DNA from: Mycolicibacterium brisbanense
GTDB taxonomy: Bacteria > Actinomycetota > Actinomycetes > Mycobacteriales > Mycobacteriaceae
Length of the DNA stretch: 64,000 bases
Assembly: GCF_001570425.1 (NCBI RefSeq)
Contig: NZ_BCSX01000003.1
Location: forward strand, 62,001-126,000
Direction of reading: 5' to 3'
In this document: piece after piece, positions 16,178 through 24,276 of the stretch
How positions within the stretch are numbered: the stretch's first letter is position 1
Layout: each line of letters begins with the position of its first letter
Translations under genes and position numbers: made by a program
The notes under the pieces: generated by a model
Databases searched by the model: none
What the model was told of the DNA's origin: nothing
Seen by the model: only the letters and a program-made list of their open reading frames with translations

Positions 16178-18058
16178 CTAGGGTGAGCCCTCGGCGATCC
16201 GGCGGACCGCGTCGATGAACACGTCGATCTCCTCGAAGGTGTTGTAGAACGCGAACGATGGGCGCACCGTGGCCTCCAGCCCGAGCCTGCGCAGGATCGG
16301 TTGGGCGCAGTGATGCCCGGCGCGCACGGCGATACCCTCGGCATTGAGCGCCTTGCCGACCTCGAGCGGCTCATGCCCGGCCAGCACGAAGGACAGCACG
16401 CTGGCCTTCTCGTCGGCCGTGCCCACCAGACGCACCCCCGGGATGGCCGCCAGGCGCGGGGTGGCGTACTCCAGCAGCGCGTGTTCGTAGGCGGCGATGC
16501 GGTCGATACCGACCCGCTCGACGTAGCGCAGCGCTTCACCGAGCCCGACCGCGTCGGCGATGTTGCCGGTGCCGGCCTCGAACTTGTTCGGCGGCCCCTG
16601 ATACAGCGAGCGTTCCAGGGTGACGTCGGCGATCATGTTCCCGCCACCCTGCCACGGCGGGGTTTCGGCCAGCGCGTCCTCACGTCCGTAGAGCGCCCCG
16701 ATACCGGTCGGCCCGTAGATCTTGTGACCGGAGAACACAAAGAAATCGGCCCCGGTCTCCGCCACGTCGATCGCGATGTGCGGGATCGACTGCGCACCGT
16801 CGATGAGCACACGCGCGCCGTACCGGTGACCGAGTTCGACGATCGTCTTGACCGGAGTGACGGTGCCCAGCGCATTCGAAACCTGGGTCGCAGCAACCAG
16901 TTTCGTTCGTGGACCGAGCAGATCCTCGAATTCGCTCAACAGTAGATTGCCCGCATCGTCCACCGGCGCCACCTTCAGGACCGCGCCGGTCTGTTGCGAA
17001 ATGAGCTGCCACGGAACGATATTGGCGTGATGCTCCAGGTGGGTGATGACGATCTCGTCGCCCGGCCCCAGGTGTTTGCCGCCCCAGGCGTAGGCCACCA
17101 GGTTGATGGCCTCGGTGGTGCCGCGGACGAAGATGATCTCCTCGGCCTTCGACGCGCCGATGAACCGCCGCACCGCCTCGCGGGCATCCTCGTAGGCGTC
17201 GGTTGCCCGGGCCGCCAATTCATGCGCGGCCCGGTGGATGTTGGAGTTCTCGTGGGCGTAGAAGTACGCCAGCCGATCGATCACCGACTGTGGCTTCTGG
17301 GTGGTCGCCGCGTTGTCGAACCAGATCAACGGCTTGCCGTTGACTGTCTCCCGCAGGATCGGGAAGTCGGCACGGATCGCGTTGACGTCGAAGATCTCGT
17401 GATTGTCGGGTAATGCCGGGGTCGGCTCCGCGGGTGCCGTCGGCGTCTGCAGGAAGTAATAGCCCGCGGCGTCGTCGGACGGCGCGGGCGAACCCGCCCA
17501 GCGCAGATCCGGCACCGTGGGCACGGCGCCCGGCCAGACGGGAGCGGATCCACGTCCCTGGGGCGAGCGCAGCGACGGGGAATGTGTGGGCGACGGTGGC
17601 GCCGATGGCGGGCCACCGGCCAGCACCCCAGGCACCGTCGAGACCAGGCCCGTCGGTACTGCGAAGGCCTCCAGTCCGCCGATGGGGGCGACCGGGCTGG
17701 CCGCACTCCCGCGAGGCGCGACCGGGACGACACCCGGAATGCCTTCGGGTTCAGGTGAAGTCGGCGCCTGTAGAAGAACGTCAGGCACCGAGACGAAAGC
17801 CGGGGGAGTGGCCGGATGCGCCAGACCGGCCGCGGTGCTGCCTGCCGACGACGCCGCCGTAGCATCCGGGGCCACCCCGCGCGGCGCCACCTGGGTGGTC
17901 GCCGGCGGGCTGTCCGGACCGGGCCGGATGGTCGTGGCGTAGAGCTGCGTCGCCAGCACGGCCAACTCGGCCGCGCTGATCGGCAGGTCGCTTTCCGCGT
18001 CTATCGACCGATACTCTTTCCCGTCGCTTCGCTCGCCCCGATATTCACTCGTACTCAT
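16178..18058 (-). CDS. Family 2A encapsulin cargo: SufS-type cysteine desulfurase with disordered N-terminal extension
   Basis: A 626-residue protein. Residues about 223-626 are a group II (SufS/CsdB) cysteine desulfurase: PLP Lys446 in SGHKIYGP, Asp420 in LIDGAQS, His cluster HLEHHANIVPW, and the persulfide-forming Cys584 in AGHHCAQP. Residues 1-222 are Pro/Ala/Ser-rich low-complexity sequence with recurring short hydrophobic patches (VPDVLLQAP, FAVPTGLVSTVPGVLAGG, VPTVPDLRW). In family 2A encapsulins such an extension targets the enzyme into the shell. The gene overlaps the shell gene by 14 bases and follows it in the same transcript. It takes sulfur from cysteine as persulfide, storing or mobilising it inside the capsid. 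Besides Cys584 there is no other Cys, and only two Met. Confidence 0.92.
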   Translation of the reverse strand: MSTSEYRGERSDGKEYRSIDAESDLPISAAELAVLATQLYATTIRPGPDSPPATTQVAPRGVAPDATAASSAGSTAAGLAHPATPPAFVSVPDVLLQAPTSPEPEGIPGVVPVAPRGSAASPVAPIGGLEAFAVPTGLVSTVPGVLAGGPPSAPPSPTHSPSLRSPQGRGSAPVWPGAVPTVPDLRWAGSPAPSDDAAGYYFLQTPTAPAEPTPALPDNHEIFDVNAIRADFPILRETVNGKPLIWFDNAATTQKPQSVIDRLAYFYAHENSNIHRAAHELAARATDAYEDAREAVRRFIGASKAEEIIFVRGTTEAINLVAYAWGGKHLGPGDEIVITHLEHHANIVPWQLISQQTGAVLKVAPVDDAGNLLLSEFEDLLGPRTKLVAATQVSNALGTVTPVKTIVELGHRYGARVLIDGAQSIPHIAIDVAETGADFFVFSGHKIYGPTGIGALYGREDALAETPPWQGGGNMIADVTLERSLYQGPPNKFEAGTGNIADAVGLGEALRYVERVGIDRIAAYEHALLEYATPRLAAIPGVRLVGTADEKASVLSFVLAGHEPLEVGKALNAEGIAVRAGHHCAQPILRRLGLEATVRPSFAFYNTFEEIDVFIDAVRRIAEGSP

Positions 18059-18968
18059 GGAAATGGTCCACTCCGACGTCCTCGAGGACCGCCAGCGCGT
18101 CGTCGGTGAGCACCGCCAGTGACGAATACAGCGTCACCAGATAGGACGCGATCGCCGACCGGTTGATGCCGGTGAAACGCACCGACAGGCCCGGGGCCTG
18201 CTCGCCGACCAGCCCGGGCTGGAACAGGCCCACCACGCCTTGGCGCTCCTCACCGGTGCGCACCAGGATGAACTTGGTCTTGCCGTCTTCGACCGGGACC
18301 TTGTCCGACGGCACGATCGGGATGCCGCGCCACGTGATGAACTGGGCGCCGAACAGGCTGACCACTGGCGGCGGCACACCCCGGCGGGTGGCCTCCCGGC
18401 CGAACGCGGCCACACCCAGCGGATTGGTCAGGAAGAACGCCGGGGTCTTCCACACCTTGGTGATCAGCGAGTCCAGGTCGTCGGGCGTCGGGGTGCCACG
18501 CAGGGTCTGGATGGTCTGCTCAGGAGTCACCTGGGACAGCAACCCGTATTCGGGGTTGTTGACCAGCTCGTGCTCCTGGCGTTCCTTGATGGTCTCGATG
18601 GTCAGGCGCAGCTGCTGGGCCACCTGATCGTGCGGGCTGGAGTAGAGGTCCGACACCCGGGTGTGCACGTCGAGCAGCGTCGAGATCGAGCGCAGCGTGT
18701 ACTCCCGCGGGCTGGTCTCGTAGTCGACATAGGTCTCGGGCAGGGGCTCCTCGGTGCCGGTGCCCTCTTCGGCGTGGATCGCCACCTGCTCGGGATTGAC
18801 CACCCGGTTCACCCGGTAGACGCCGGCCTCCACAGGCACCCAGCTGAGCAGATGCAGCAGGAACCGCGGCGTGATTGTCGATAGCTGCGGAACTGTCTTG
18901 GTCGCGTTGGCAAGCTGCCGTGCGGCGAGATCGCCAAGCGCCTGGGATTCGTTCTGTGCCGACGTCAT
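18045..18968 (-). CDS. Family 2A encapsulin shell protein
   Basis: A 307-residue HK97-fold capsid-like protein of the SrpI/family 2A encapsulin class, long misnamed major membrane protein I in mycobacteria. Typical stretches are PQLSTITPRFLLHLLSWVPV near the N-terminus, the E-loop region TYVDYETSPREYTLRSISTLL cut here into YVDYETSPREYTL, and the C-terminal FTGINRSAIASYLVTLYSSL. Sixty or so multiples per subunit should assemble into a nanocompartment around the desulfurase encoded next. The ATG at 18968 is preceded by GGAGGGG. By reading it has no Cys and only the initiator Met, consistent with sulfur-starvation use as known for cyanobacterial SrpI. Confidence 0.92.
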   Translation of the reverse strand: MTSAQNESQALGDLAARQLANATKTVPQLSTITPRFLLHLLSWVPVEAGVYRVNRVVNPEQVAIHAEEGTGTEEPLPETYVDYETSPREYTLRSISTLLDVHTRVSDLYSSPHDQVAQQLRLTIETIKERQEHELVNNPEYGLLSQVTPEQTIQTLRGTPTPDDLDSLITKVWKTPAFFLTNPLGVAAFGREATRRGVPPPVVSLFGAQFITWRGIPIVPSDKVPVEDGKTKFILVRTGEERQGVVGLFQPGLVGEQAPGLSVRFTGINRSAIASYLVTLYSSLAVLTDDALAVLEDVGVDHFHEYE

Positions 18969-19104
18969 GTGGCCCCTCCGACTGGTCTGAAGTGCGGGTG
19001 CGGCGGCAACGATACGGCCTGTCACCGCTTTCGACAGGGTTAGCGCGCAAACCGATTCAAACCTGTCACGCCGATGTGAACTGGGCATTAAGCCGTGTGT
19101 GCCG

Positions 19105-19110
19105 TATGGT
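19105..19110 (+). promoter_or_regulatory. -10 hexamer for leaderless Cys leader upstream of the TQXA gene
   Basis: TATGGT fits the mycobacterial TANNNT -10 element and sits exactly six bases before the ATG of the leader peptide at 19117, the spacing expected for a leaderless transcript. The same six-base spacing recurs before the leader at 23000. Confidence 0.65.
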
Positions 19111-19116
19111 GTGGGC

Positions 19117-19185
19117 ATGGCTCACGACGGATCGATGCGCTCTGGTATGGCGCGCGCCTTCGTCGTGCTCTGTTGTTGTTGTTGA
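19117..19185 (+). CDS. Poly-cysteine leader peptide (attenuator) of the TQXA gene
   Basis: A 22-codon open frame that ends MARAFVVLCCCC, that is, four consecutive TGT codons followed by TGA. It starts MAHDGSMRSG on an ATG placed for leaderless translation. Polycysteine leaderless leader peptides of this kind are known from M. smegmatis as cysteine-responsive attenuators: ribosome stalling at Cys codons when charged tRNA-Cys is scarce exposes the downstream gene. The TQXA gene begins 92 bases later. An internal in-frame ATG at 19147 is an alternative start. Confidence 0.85.
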   Translation: MAHDGSMRSGMARAFVVLCCCC

Positions 19186-19277
19186 TTTTCTGACGCCGGC
19201 CCCCGCGTTTCAGGCCCGCCCCTATCTGGCGGTGCGTCGATTCGCGCTTTTCTCAGCCACCAGAAAGCCAACCCGCA

Positions 19278-20519
19278 ATGCCTGTTCTGCCTGTACTTGC
19301 TCCCATCTCGACCCCTGTTGCCGTGCGACGCCGCGTGCGTGCCCGCGACGTCGAGATCGCCCGGATGACGCGATACCGCGGCGGTACGTATTCGCCGACG
19401 GTCGACACCATCGTGTTCGCCGACGGCTCCACCGCACGTACCGATCTGATCAGGCTCAACCCGAACATCGATGCCTACTCGGTGGACTTCACCGGGGTGG
19501 CGCCGACGACACCGTCGCGCTACCGGCCGGCGAACTGGTCGGCGGTGCCGAACCTGGCGGCGCGGACCCATGAGGCCGAGGTCGACTGGATCATCCGCAA
19601 TTCGTATCCGACCCTGGGCACGGCCGAATTGAGTCGTCGGCTGCGCGCGGCCGGGCGGCGGCTCGGCGCGCATCTGGCCGAGCACGAGGCGATCGCCGCC
19701 ACCCAGGCCGCCATCTGGCACTTCACCAACGGACTGGATTTGGACACCCGTCCGTTGAATGTGCCTGTGGCGCAACGCCGCGAGCCCGGCGCCATCGTGT
19801 TCGAATTCGACGGCGATCCGCAATTGGGCGGATACACCGTCGAATTGGCCGCCGATTCGCCCGTCTCGCTGCTGCTGCAGAAATCGGCTGACGGGATCGA
19901 GTGGCGCGACGTCGCCGCATCCGGGCTCAATATCGATGCGGGACAAGGCAGTTACCGCAAGGCCCTCGGCATCGGCAGCACCACGGCCGCGACGCGCCCG
20001 GGTCGTCGTCATCAGGGCTACCGCTTTTATCGGCTGCACATCGTCGCCGCGGCGACCGTCGAGGTCGCGTCGGTCACGTTCTGGCTCAACGGTTCCGGGC
20101 ACTACCGCAACGCCCAACGCGTGGTCGCCCTCTATCAATACCTGCTCGCCGGGGCTGCCGCCGCGCGCCGGGCGACCGTGGTGCCCGTACTGGATTCCGA
20201 GCGGGCGGTCCTCGACGCCGGAGTGCTCGGGCCTTTCCGCCTCGACGCGACCGACCGCGCGGCACTGTCGGTTTCGGCCGGAACCGTCGTCGACGCCGAC
20301 GGCGCCGTGATCGACGGAGCCGTCACCCCGGGAACCGACTTCTACCTGCGCCCGGGCCACGCCGCGGGGCGGGTGACCCTGACCGCGAGCGTGCCTGCCG
20401 CCACCGACGGTTTCGGTGGCCGGGTGATCACCGGCGTCGCCTACGACGACAGCCGATTCACGCCGGTCGCGCTGGCCGTGCCGGCGCCGACCGTCATCGA
20501 GTTCGAGATCAGCTTCTGA
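19278..20519 (+). CDS. TQXA (thioester-like) domain protein
   Basis: A 413-residue protein. Residues about 30-155 match the TQXA/thioester domain family: WIIRNSYPTLG (104-114) and ATQAAIWHFTNG (141-152, with Gln143 of the Thr-Gln-x-Ala motif). In active thioester domains a Cys in a YC-hydrophobic-D motif bonds this Gln; here the equivalent spot reads AYSVDF, so Ser68 replaces Cys. No signal peptide or sorting signal is evident. The C-terminal part is beta-rich and unassigned. No Cys and only two Met were found, fitting its position behind a cysteine-responsive leader. Function unknown. Confidence 0.78.
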   Translation: MPVLPVLAPISTPVAVRRRVRARDVEIARMTRYRGGTYSPTVDTIVFADGSTARTDLIRLNPNIDAYSVDFTGVAPTTPSRYRPANWSAVPNLAARTHEAEVDWIIRNSYPTLGTAELSRRLRAAGRRLGAHLAEHEAIAATQAAIWHFTNGLDLDTRPLNVPVAQRREPGAIVFEFDGDPQLGGYTVELAADSPVSLLLQKSADGIEWRDVAASGLNIDAGQGSYRKALGIGSTTAATRPGRRHQGYRFYRLHIVAAATVEVASVTFWLNGSGHYRNAQRVVALYQYLLAGAAAARRATVVPVLDSERAVLDAGVLGPFRLDATDRAALSVSAGTVVDADGAVIDGAVTPGTDFYLRPGHAAGRVTLTASVPAATDGFGGRVITGVAYDDSRFTPVALAVPAPTVIEFEISF

Positions 20520-20526
20520 GCCGGAC

Positions 20527-22554
20527 TTACATAGGTGCGTTCGCGGGCTGGAAGACACCCGAGCTGTCCGACTCCTCTTCCGCGCGGATGACGTGCACGA
20601 CCGCGTTGATCAGTGCCAGGTGGGTGAACGCCTGCGGGAAGTTGCCGAGGTGGCGACCGGTGCGCGGTTCGATCTCCTCGGCGTAGAGATGCAGCGGACT
20701 GGCGAACGACAACAACCGCTCGCACAGGTGCTTGGCCCGGCTCACCTCGCCGATCTCGACCAGTGCAGAGACCAACCAGAACGAGCAGATGGTGAACGTG
20801 CCCTCCTCGCCGGAGAGTCCGTCGTCGGTCTCGTCGGTGCGGTAGCGCAGGACCAGCCCCTCCTCGGTGAGCTCGTCGGCGATGGCCAGCACCGTCGCGC
20901 GCACCCGGGGGTCGTCGGGCGGCAGGAACCGGGTCAGCACCGTCAGCAGCAGTGACGCGTCCAGCGCGTCGTCCCCGTAGCGCTGGGTCAAGACGCCACG
21001 CTTGTCCACGCCGTTGGCCAGCACATCGGCCTTGATCTCCTCGGCGATCGCCCGCCATTGCTGGGCGTAGCTCTTCTCGCCCTGCAACTCGGCGAGCTTC
21101 GAACCGCGGTCCAGAGCGACCCAACACATGATCTTGCTGGAGGTGAAGTGCTGTGGCTCGCCGCGTACCTCCCAGATCCCGCGGTCGGGTTCGCGCCAGT
21201 GCTTGATGGCCTCTTCGACCTGATTCTTCAGAACCGGCCACAGCGCCTCGGGTATCTGCTCGCGCGACTTGGCGTGCAGGTACACCGAATCCAGCATGGT
21301 GCCCCAGATGTCGTGCTGGCGCTGGTTGTATGCGCCGTTGCCGATGCGGACCGGCCGGGCGTTGTCATAGCCGGACAGGTGGTGCAGTTCCTCCTCGACG
21401 AGGCTGCGTTCCCCGCCGACGGCGTACATCACCTGCAGGGGATGCCGTTCGCCGTTGTTCGCTCCCGACACATCGGCGATGAAGGAGAAGAAGTCGTCGG
21501 CCTCCCGGTCGAGGCCCAGCGTGTAGAGGCCCCACAACGCGAACGTCGAATCGCGGATCCAGGAGTAGCGGTAATCCCAGTTGCGTTCGCCCTGCGGGGT
21601 TTCCGGCAGTGACGTGGTGGGCGCAGCGAGCAGGGCACCGGTGGGCGAGTAGGTCAGGCCTTTGAGCGTCAGTGCGCTGCGCTGCAGGTAGGACCGCCAC
21701 GGATGGTCGGGGAAGTCGCCGACATTGATCCACTGCCGCCACGACTCGCTGGTCTTCCACATCTTGTCGGCGGCCTCGTCGTACGTCTGCGGCGCCGGAT
21801 GCTTGGACCACGACAGCGCGACGAACACGTTGTCACCCTCGGTGAGCCGGGTGCGGGCGCGGGCCTCTCGGCCCTCCAGACCGATACGCAGGTTGGTGGT
21901 GAGCCGCAGCGTGGGATGCGAATCGGGATTGCGGCTCGCCCGCGCGATGGCCTCGCCGTAGGCGGGGCCGGAATACTCCCACGCCGCACTGACGCGGTGA
22001 TAGTCGAACGACGGCTCGCAGCTCATCACCATCTCGACCGTTCCGCTCACGCAGCGCACCGTGCGCAGCAGGATGTGCTCGGCGTCCCAGTCCATGGGCG
22101 TGCGCCGGTGAGTCCGCGAGCGGGTGTCGATGTCGTGCCACGGGCCCATCACCAGGGCGTCGCGGACGATCACCCAGCCGGTGTGGGTCTGCCAGGTGGT
22201 CTCGAGGATCAGGCTGCCGGGCAGATAGCGCCGTGCCGCAGGCACCGTCACGCCGTACGGTCCGAGCCGGAAATGGCCGGCGCCGCGGTCGAGGATTGCA
22301 CCGAACACGCTGGGGGAGTCGGGGCGTGGCACGCACAGCCACTCGACCGACCCGGCCGACGAGATCAGGCAGGTGTTCTCGCAGTCCGACAGGAACGCGT
22401 AGTCGGCGATCGGTGGGAACGGGTTCCGCAGCGCATTACTTCCGGTGTACGGAACGGGTGCCGTGACGGTGAAGGGCGCGTCGGCTTCTTGGATGGCTTG
22501 CTGGACATCCTTGGGCGACACGCCCTCGCCGGGCTCGGTCTGTTGCAGAACCAT
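20527..22554 (-). CDS. Trehalase, glycoside hydrolase family 15
   Basis: A 675-residue GH15 (glucoamylase-like) protein. N-terminal beta-sandwich (about 1-280) starts with the family motif IADYAFLSDCENTCLISSAG; the (alpha/alpha)6 catalytic domain contains NWDYRYSWIRDSTFALWGL with the candidate acid/Asp region and, near the end, AEEIEPRTGRHLGNFPQAF with the catalytic-base Glu. The mycobacterial members are trehalases that split trehalose to two glucoses and need phosphate and magnesium. The ATG at 22554 (MVLQQTEPGEG) is chosen over a GTG two codons earlier. The gene converges on the TQXA gene with 7 bases between. Confidence 0.9.
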   Translation of the reverse strand: MVLQQTEPGEGVSPKDVQQAIQEADAPFTVTAPVPYTGSNALRNPFPPIADYAFLSDCENTCLISSAGSVEWLCVPRPDSPSVFGAILDRGAGHFRLGPYGVTVPAARRYLPGSLILETTWQTHTGWVIVRDALVMGPWHDIDTRSRTHRRTPMDWDAEHILLRTVRCVSGTVEMVMSCEPSFDYHRVSAAWEYSGPAYGEAIARASRNPDSHPTLRLTTNLRIGLEGREARARTRLTEGDNVFVALSWSKHPAPQTYDEAADKMWKTSESWRQWINVGDFPDHPWRSYLQRSALTLKGLTYSPTGALLAAPTTSLPETPQGERNWDYRYSWIRDSTFALWGLYTLGLDREADDFFSFIADVSGANNGERHPLQVMYAVGGERSLVEEELHHLSGYDNARPVRIGNGAYNQRQHDIWGTMLDSVYLHAKSREQIPEALWPVLKNQVEEAIKHWREPDRGIWEVRGEPQHFTSSKIMCWVALDRGSKLAELQGEKSYAQQWRAIAEEIKADVLANGVDKRGVLTQRYGDDALDASLLLTVLTRFLPPDDPRVRATVLAIADELTEEGLVLRYRTDETDDGLSGEEGTFTICSFWLVSALVEIGEVSRAKHLCERLLSFASPLHLYAEEIEPRTGRHLGNFPQAFTHLALINAVVHVIRAEEESDSSGVFQPANAPM

Positions 22555-22659
22555 CCGCACATCATCGACCGCCGGTACCTGCGTCGTCTACCCGAGTGGC
22601 GCGTGTCGAAGGTAACTGCTCAACACGGATGATTTGGCGCCATCTCGTACTCTGGCCGC

Positions 22660-22866
22660 ATGGGCGCACTCCTGAGTTGGTGGGACGGCGTCGAGCTGTG
22701 GTTGACCGGATTGGGTTTCGTGGCTCAGACGGCTGTGGTGATGCCGGTGGTGCTGGCGCTGGCCTACGGCATCGCGGTGTTGCTGGACGGTGCATTGGGG
22801 CAGGGCATCAACGGTCTGCACCGGCTGCGCCGTACCAAAGAGGACGATGAATTGGACGTTGTATGA
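22660..22866 (+). CDS. Small membrane protein (Rv2401A-like)
   Basis: A 68-residue protein with a hydrophobic core of about residues 15-45 (FVAQTAVVMPVVLALAYGIA) and a charged C-terminus (HRLRRTKEDDELD). It is divergent from trehalase and stands before the sulfate transporter, the same position as small conserved membrane proteins in M. tuberculosis. It overlaps the next tiny gene by ATGA. Function unknown. Confidence 0.7.
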   Translation: MGALLSWWDGVELWLTGLGFVAQTAVVMPVVLALAYGIAVLLDGALGQGINGLHRLRRTKEDDELDVV

Positions 22867-22949
22867 ATGGGATGCCCCGGTCGCGGGTGACGCTTGCGCT
22901 GGTTTTGCTCGTCGTGCTCGTCATCGTCGCCTGGTTGCTGGCGCGCTGA
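22863..22949 (+). CDS. 28-residue single-pass membrane peptide
   Basis: ATG at 22863 overlaps the stop of the previous gene and opens a 28-codon frame: MNGMPRSRVTLALV followed by an uninterrupted hydrophobic stretch ending AWLLAR. This is one transmembrane helix with a positively charged N-terminus. Coupling to the preceding membrane gene makes it plausible as a real gene despite its size; no function can be offered. Confidence 0.55.
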   Translation: MNGMPRSRVTLALVLLVVLVIVAWLLAR

Positions 22950-22987
22950 CGTCGGAGCGCTCGGCGAGCGCGTCCGGCGGATTCTGT

Positions 22988-22993
22988 TATTCT
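22988..22993 (+). promoter_or_regulatory. -10 hexamer for leaderless Cys leader upstream of subI
   Basis: TATTCT (TANNNT type) ends six bases before the ATG at 23000, the spacing of a leaderless mycobacterial transcript. It matches the arrangement at 19105-19117. Confidence 0.65.
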
Positions 22994-22999
22994 TCGCCC

Positions 23000-23092
23000 A
23001 TGCAGACAGCGACCGGTGCGACAGAGGGCCACATCGTGGCGCTCATCGCCGTGGGTTCTTGCGCTGTTGCTGACGTCGACTGTTGTCGCTGA
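23000..23092 (+). CDS. Cysteine leader peptide of the sulfate transporter operon
   Basis: A 30-codon frame starting MQTATGATEGHIVAL and ending SCAVADVDCCR, with three Cys codons, two of them adjacent just before the last codon. It lies 116 bases before subI. It belongs to the family of leaderless Cys-containing leader peptides known to attenuate sulfur operons in M. smegmatis: high cysteine allows translation to the end and termination or occlusion, low cysteine stalls ribosomes and lets transporter expression proceed. The downstream RNA fold was not computed. Confidence 0.82.
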   Translation: MQTATGATEGHIVALIAVGSCAVADVDCCR

Positions 23093-23208
23093 CCCCAACC
23101 CGTCCGCGGTTTGGTGTCGGTAACGGCTGTTCTCTGTCCGGATACTGATCCTGCGCCTTGCCGTTGTGACGGACTCGTACTGTCCGCCAGTTGCAAGGAA
23201 GGTTCTCA

Positions 23209-24276
23209 GTGCTTAAATCGCTCCTCCCGTCCGCAGTGCTCGATACCGGGTTCAACATCAAAAATGTCTGGCGCAGCGCCGCCGTATTGGCAACCACCGG
23301 AGCGCTGGTCGTTGGCTGTGGTGGCGGTGCCAGCGACGTCGCGGGCGGTGACAAGACCGCAGGCACCAAGACCACGCTGACGCTGGTCGCGTACGCGGTG
23401 CCCGAACCCGGCTGGAGCAAGATCATCCCCGCGTTCGCCGCGACCGACGAGGGCAAGGGCGTCGGTGTGACGCCGTCCTACGGCGCCTCGGGCGACCAGT
23501 CGCGGGCCGTGGTCGACGGAAAGCCGGCCGACATCGTCAACTTCTCGGTCGAACCGGACGTCACCCGTCTGGTCAAGGCGGGCAAGGTCGCCGACGACTG
23601 GAACGCGGGCAACACCAAGGGCATCCCGTTCGGCTCGGTGGTGTCGCTGGTCGTGCGCAAGGGCAACCCCAAGGGCATCAAGGACTGGGACGACTTGCTC
23701 AAGCCCGGTATCGAGGTGGTCACCCCCAGCCCGCTGAGCTCTGGCTCGGCCAAGTGGAACCTGCTCGCGCCGTACGCCGCCAAGAGCAACGGCGGCAAGG
23801 ACACCGCAGCGGGCATCGACTTCGTCAGCAAGCTGGTCACCGAGCATGTCAAGACGCGCCCGGGCTCGGGCCGGGAGGCCACCGACGTGTTCTTGCAGGG
23901 CACCGGTGACGTGCTGATCAGCTACGAGAACGAGGCCATCAACGTCGAGCGGCAGGGTAAGGATGTCGAGCACATCAACCCGCCCACCACGTTCAAGATC
24001 GAGAACCCGGTCGCGGTGGTGAAGACCAGCGCCCACGCCGAGCAGGCCAACGCGCTGAAGAACTTCCTGTACACGCCGGAAGGGCAGAAGCTGTGGGCCG
24101 AGGCCGGCTTCCGGCCCGTGGATCCGGCGGTCGCCGCGGACTTCGCCAAGGACTTCCCGACGCCGGAGAAGCTGTGGACCATCGCTGACCTGGGCGGTTG
24201 GAAGACAGTCGACCCGGCCCTGTTCGACAAGGACAATGGGTCGATCACCAAGATCTACAAGCAGGCGACTGGATGA
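23209..24276 (+). CDS. subI: Sulfate-binding lipoprotein SubI
   Basis: A 355-residue periplasmic-type sulfate-binding protein anchored as a lipoprotein: lipobox LVVGC gives Cys37. Family blocks include TLTLVAYAVPEPGWSKIIPAF, the anion-site SYGASGDQSRAV and PADIVNFSVEPD, and VVTPSPLSSGSAKWN. The GTG at 23209 follows AAGGAAGG at six bases and is preferred over an upstream TTG. It delivers sulfate or thiosulfate to CysTW. Except for the initiator Met and lipobox Cys I see no sulfur amino acid. The stop overlaps the cysT ATG. Confidence 0.93.
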   Translation: MLKSLLPSAVLDTGFNIKNVWRSAAVLATTGALVVGCGGGASDVAGGDKTAGTKTTLTLVAYAVPEPGWSKIIPAFAATDEGKGVGVTPSYGASGDQSRAVVDGKPADIVNFSVEPDVTRLVKAGKVADDWNAGNTKGIPFGSVVSLVVRKGNPKGIKDWDDLLKPGIEVVTPSPLSSGSAKWNLLAPYAAKSNGGKDTAAGIDFVSKLVTEHVKTRPGSGREATDVFLQGTGDVLISYENEAINVERQGKDVEHINPPTTFKIENPVAVVKTSAHAEQANALKNFLYTPEGQKLWAEAGFRPVDPAVAADFAKDFPTPEKLWTIADLGGWKTVDPALFDKDNGSITKIYKQATG

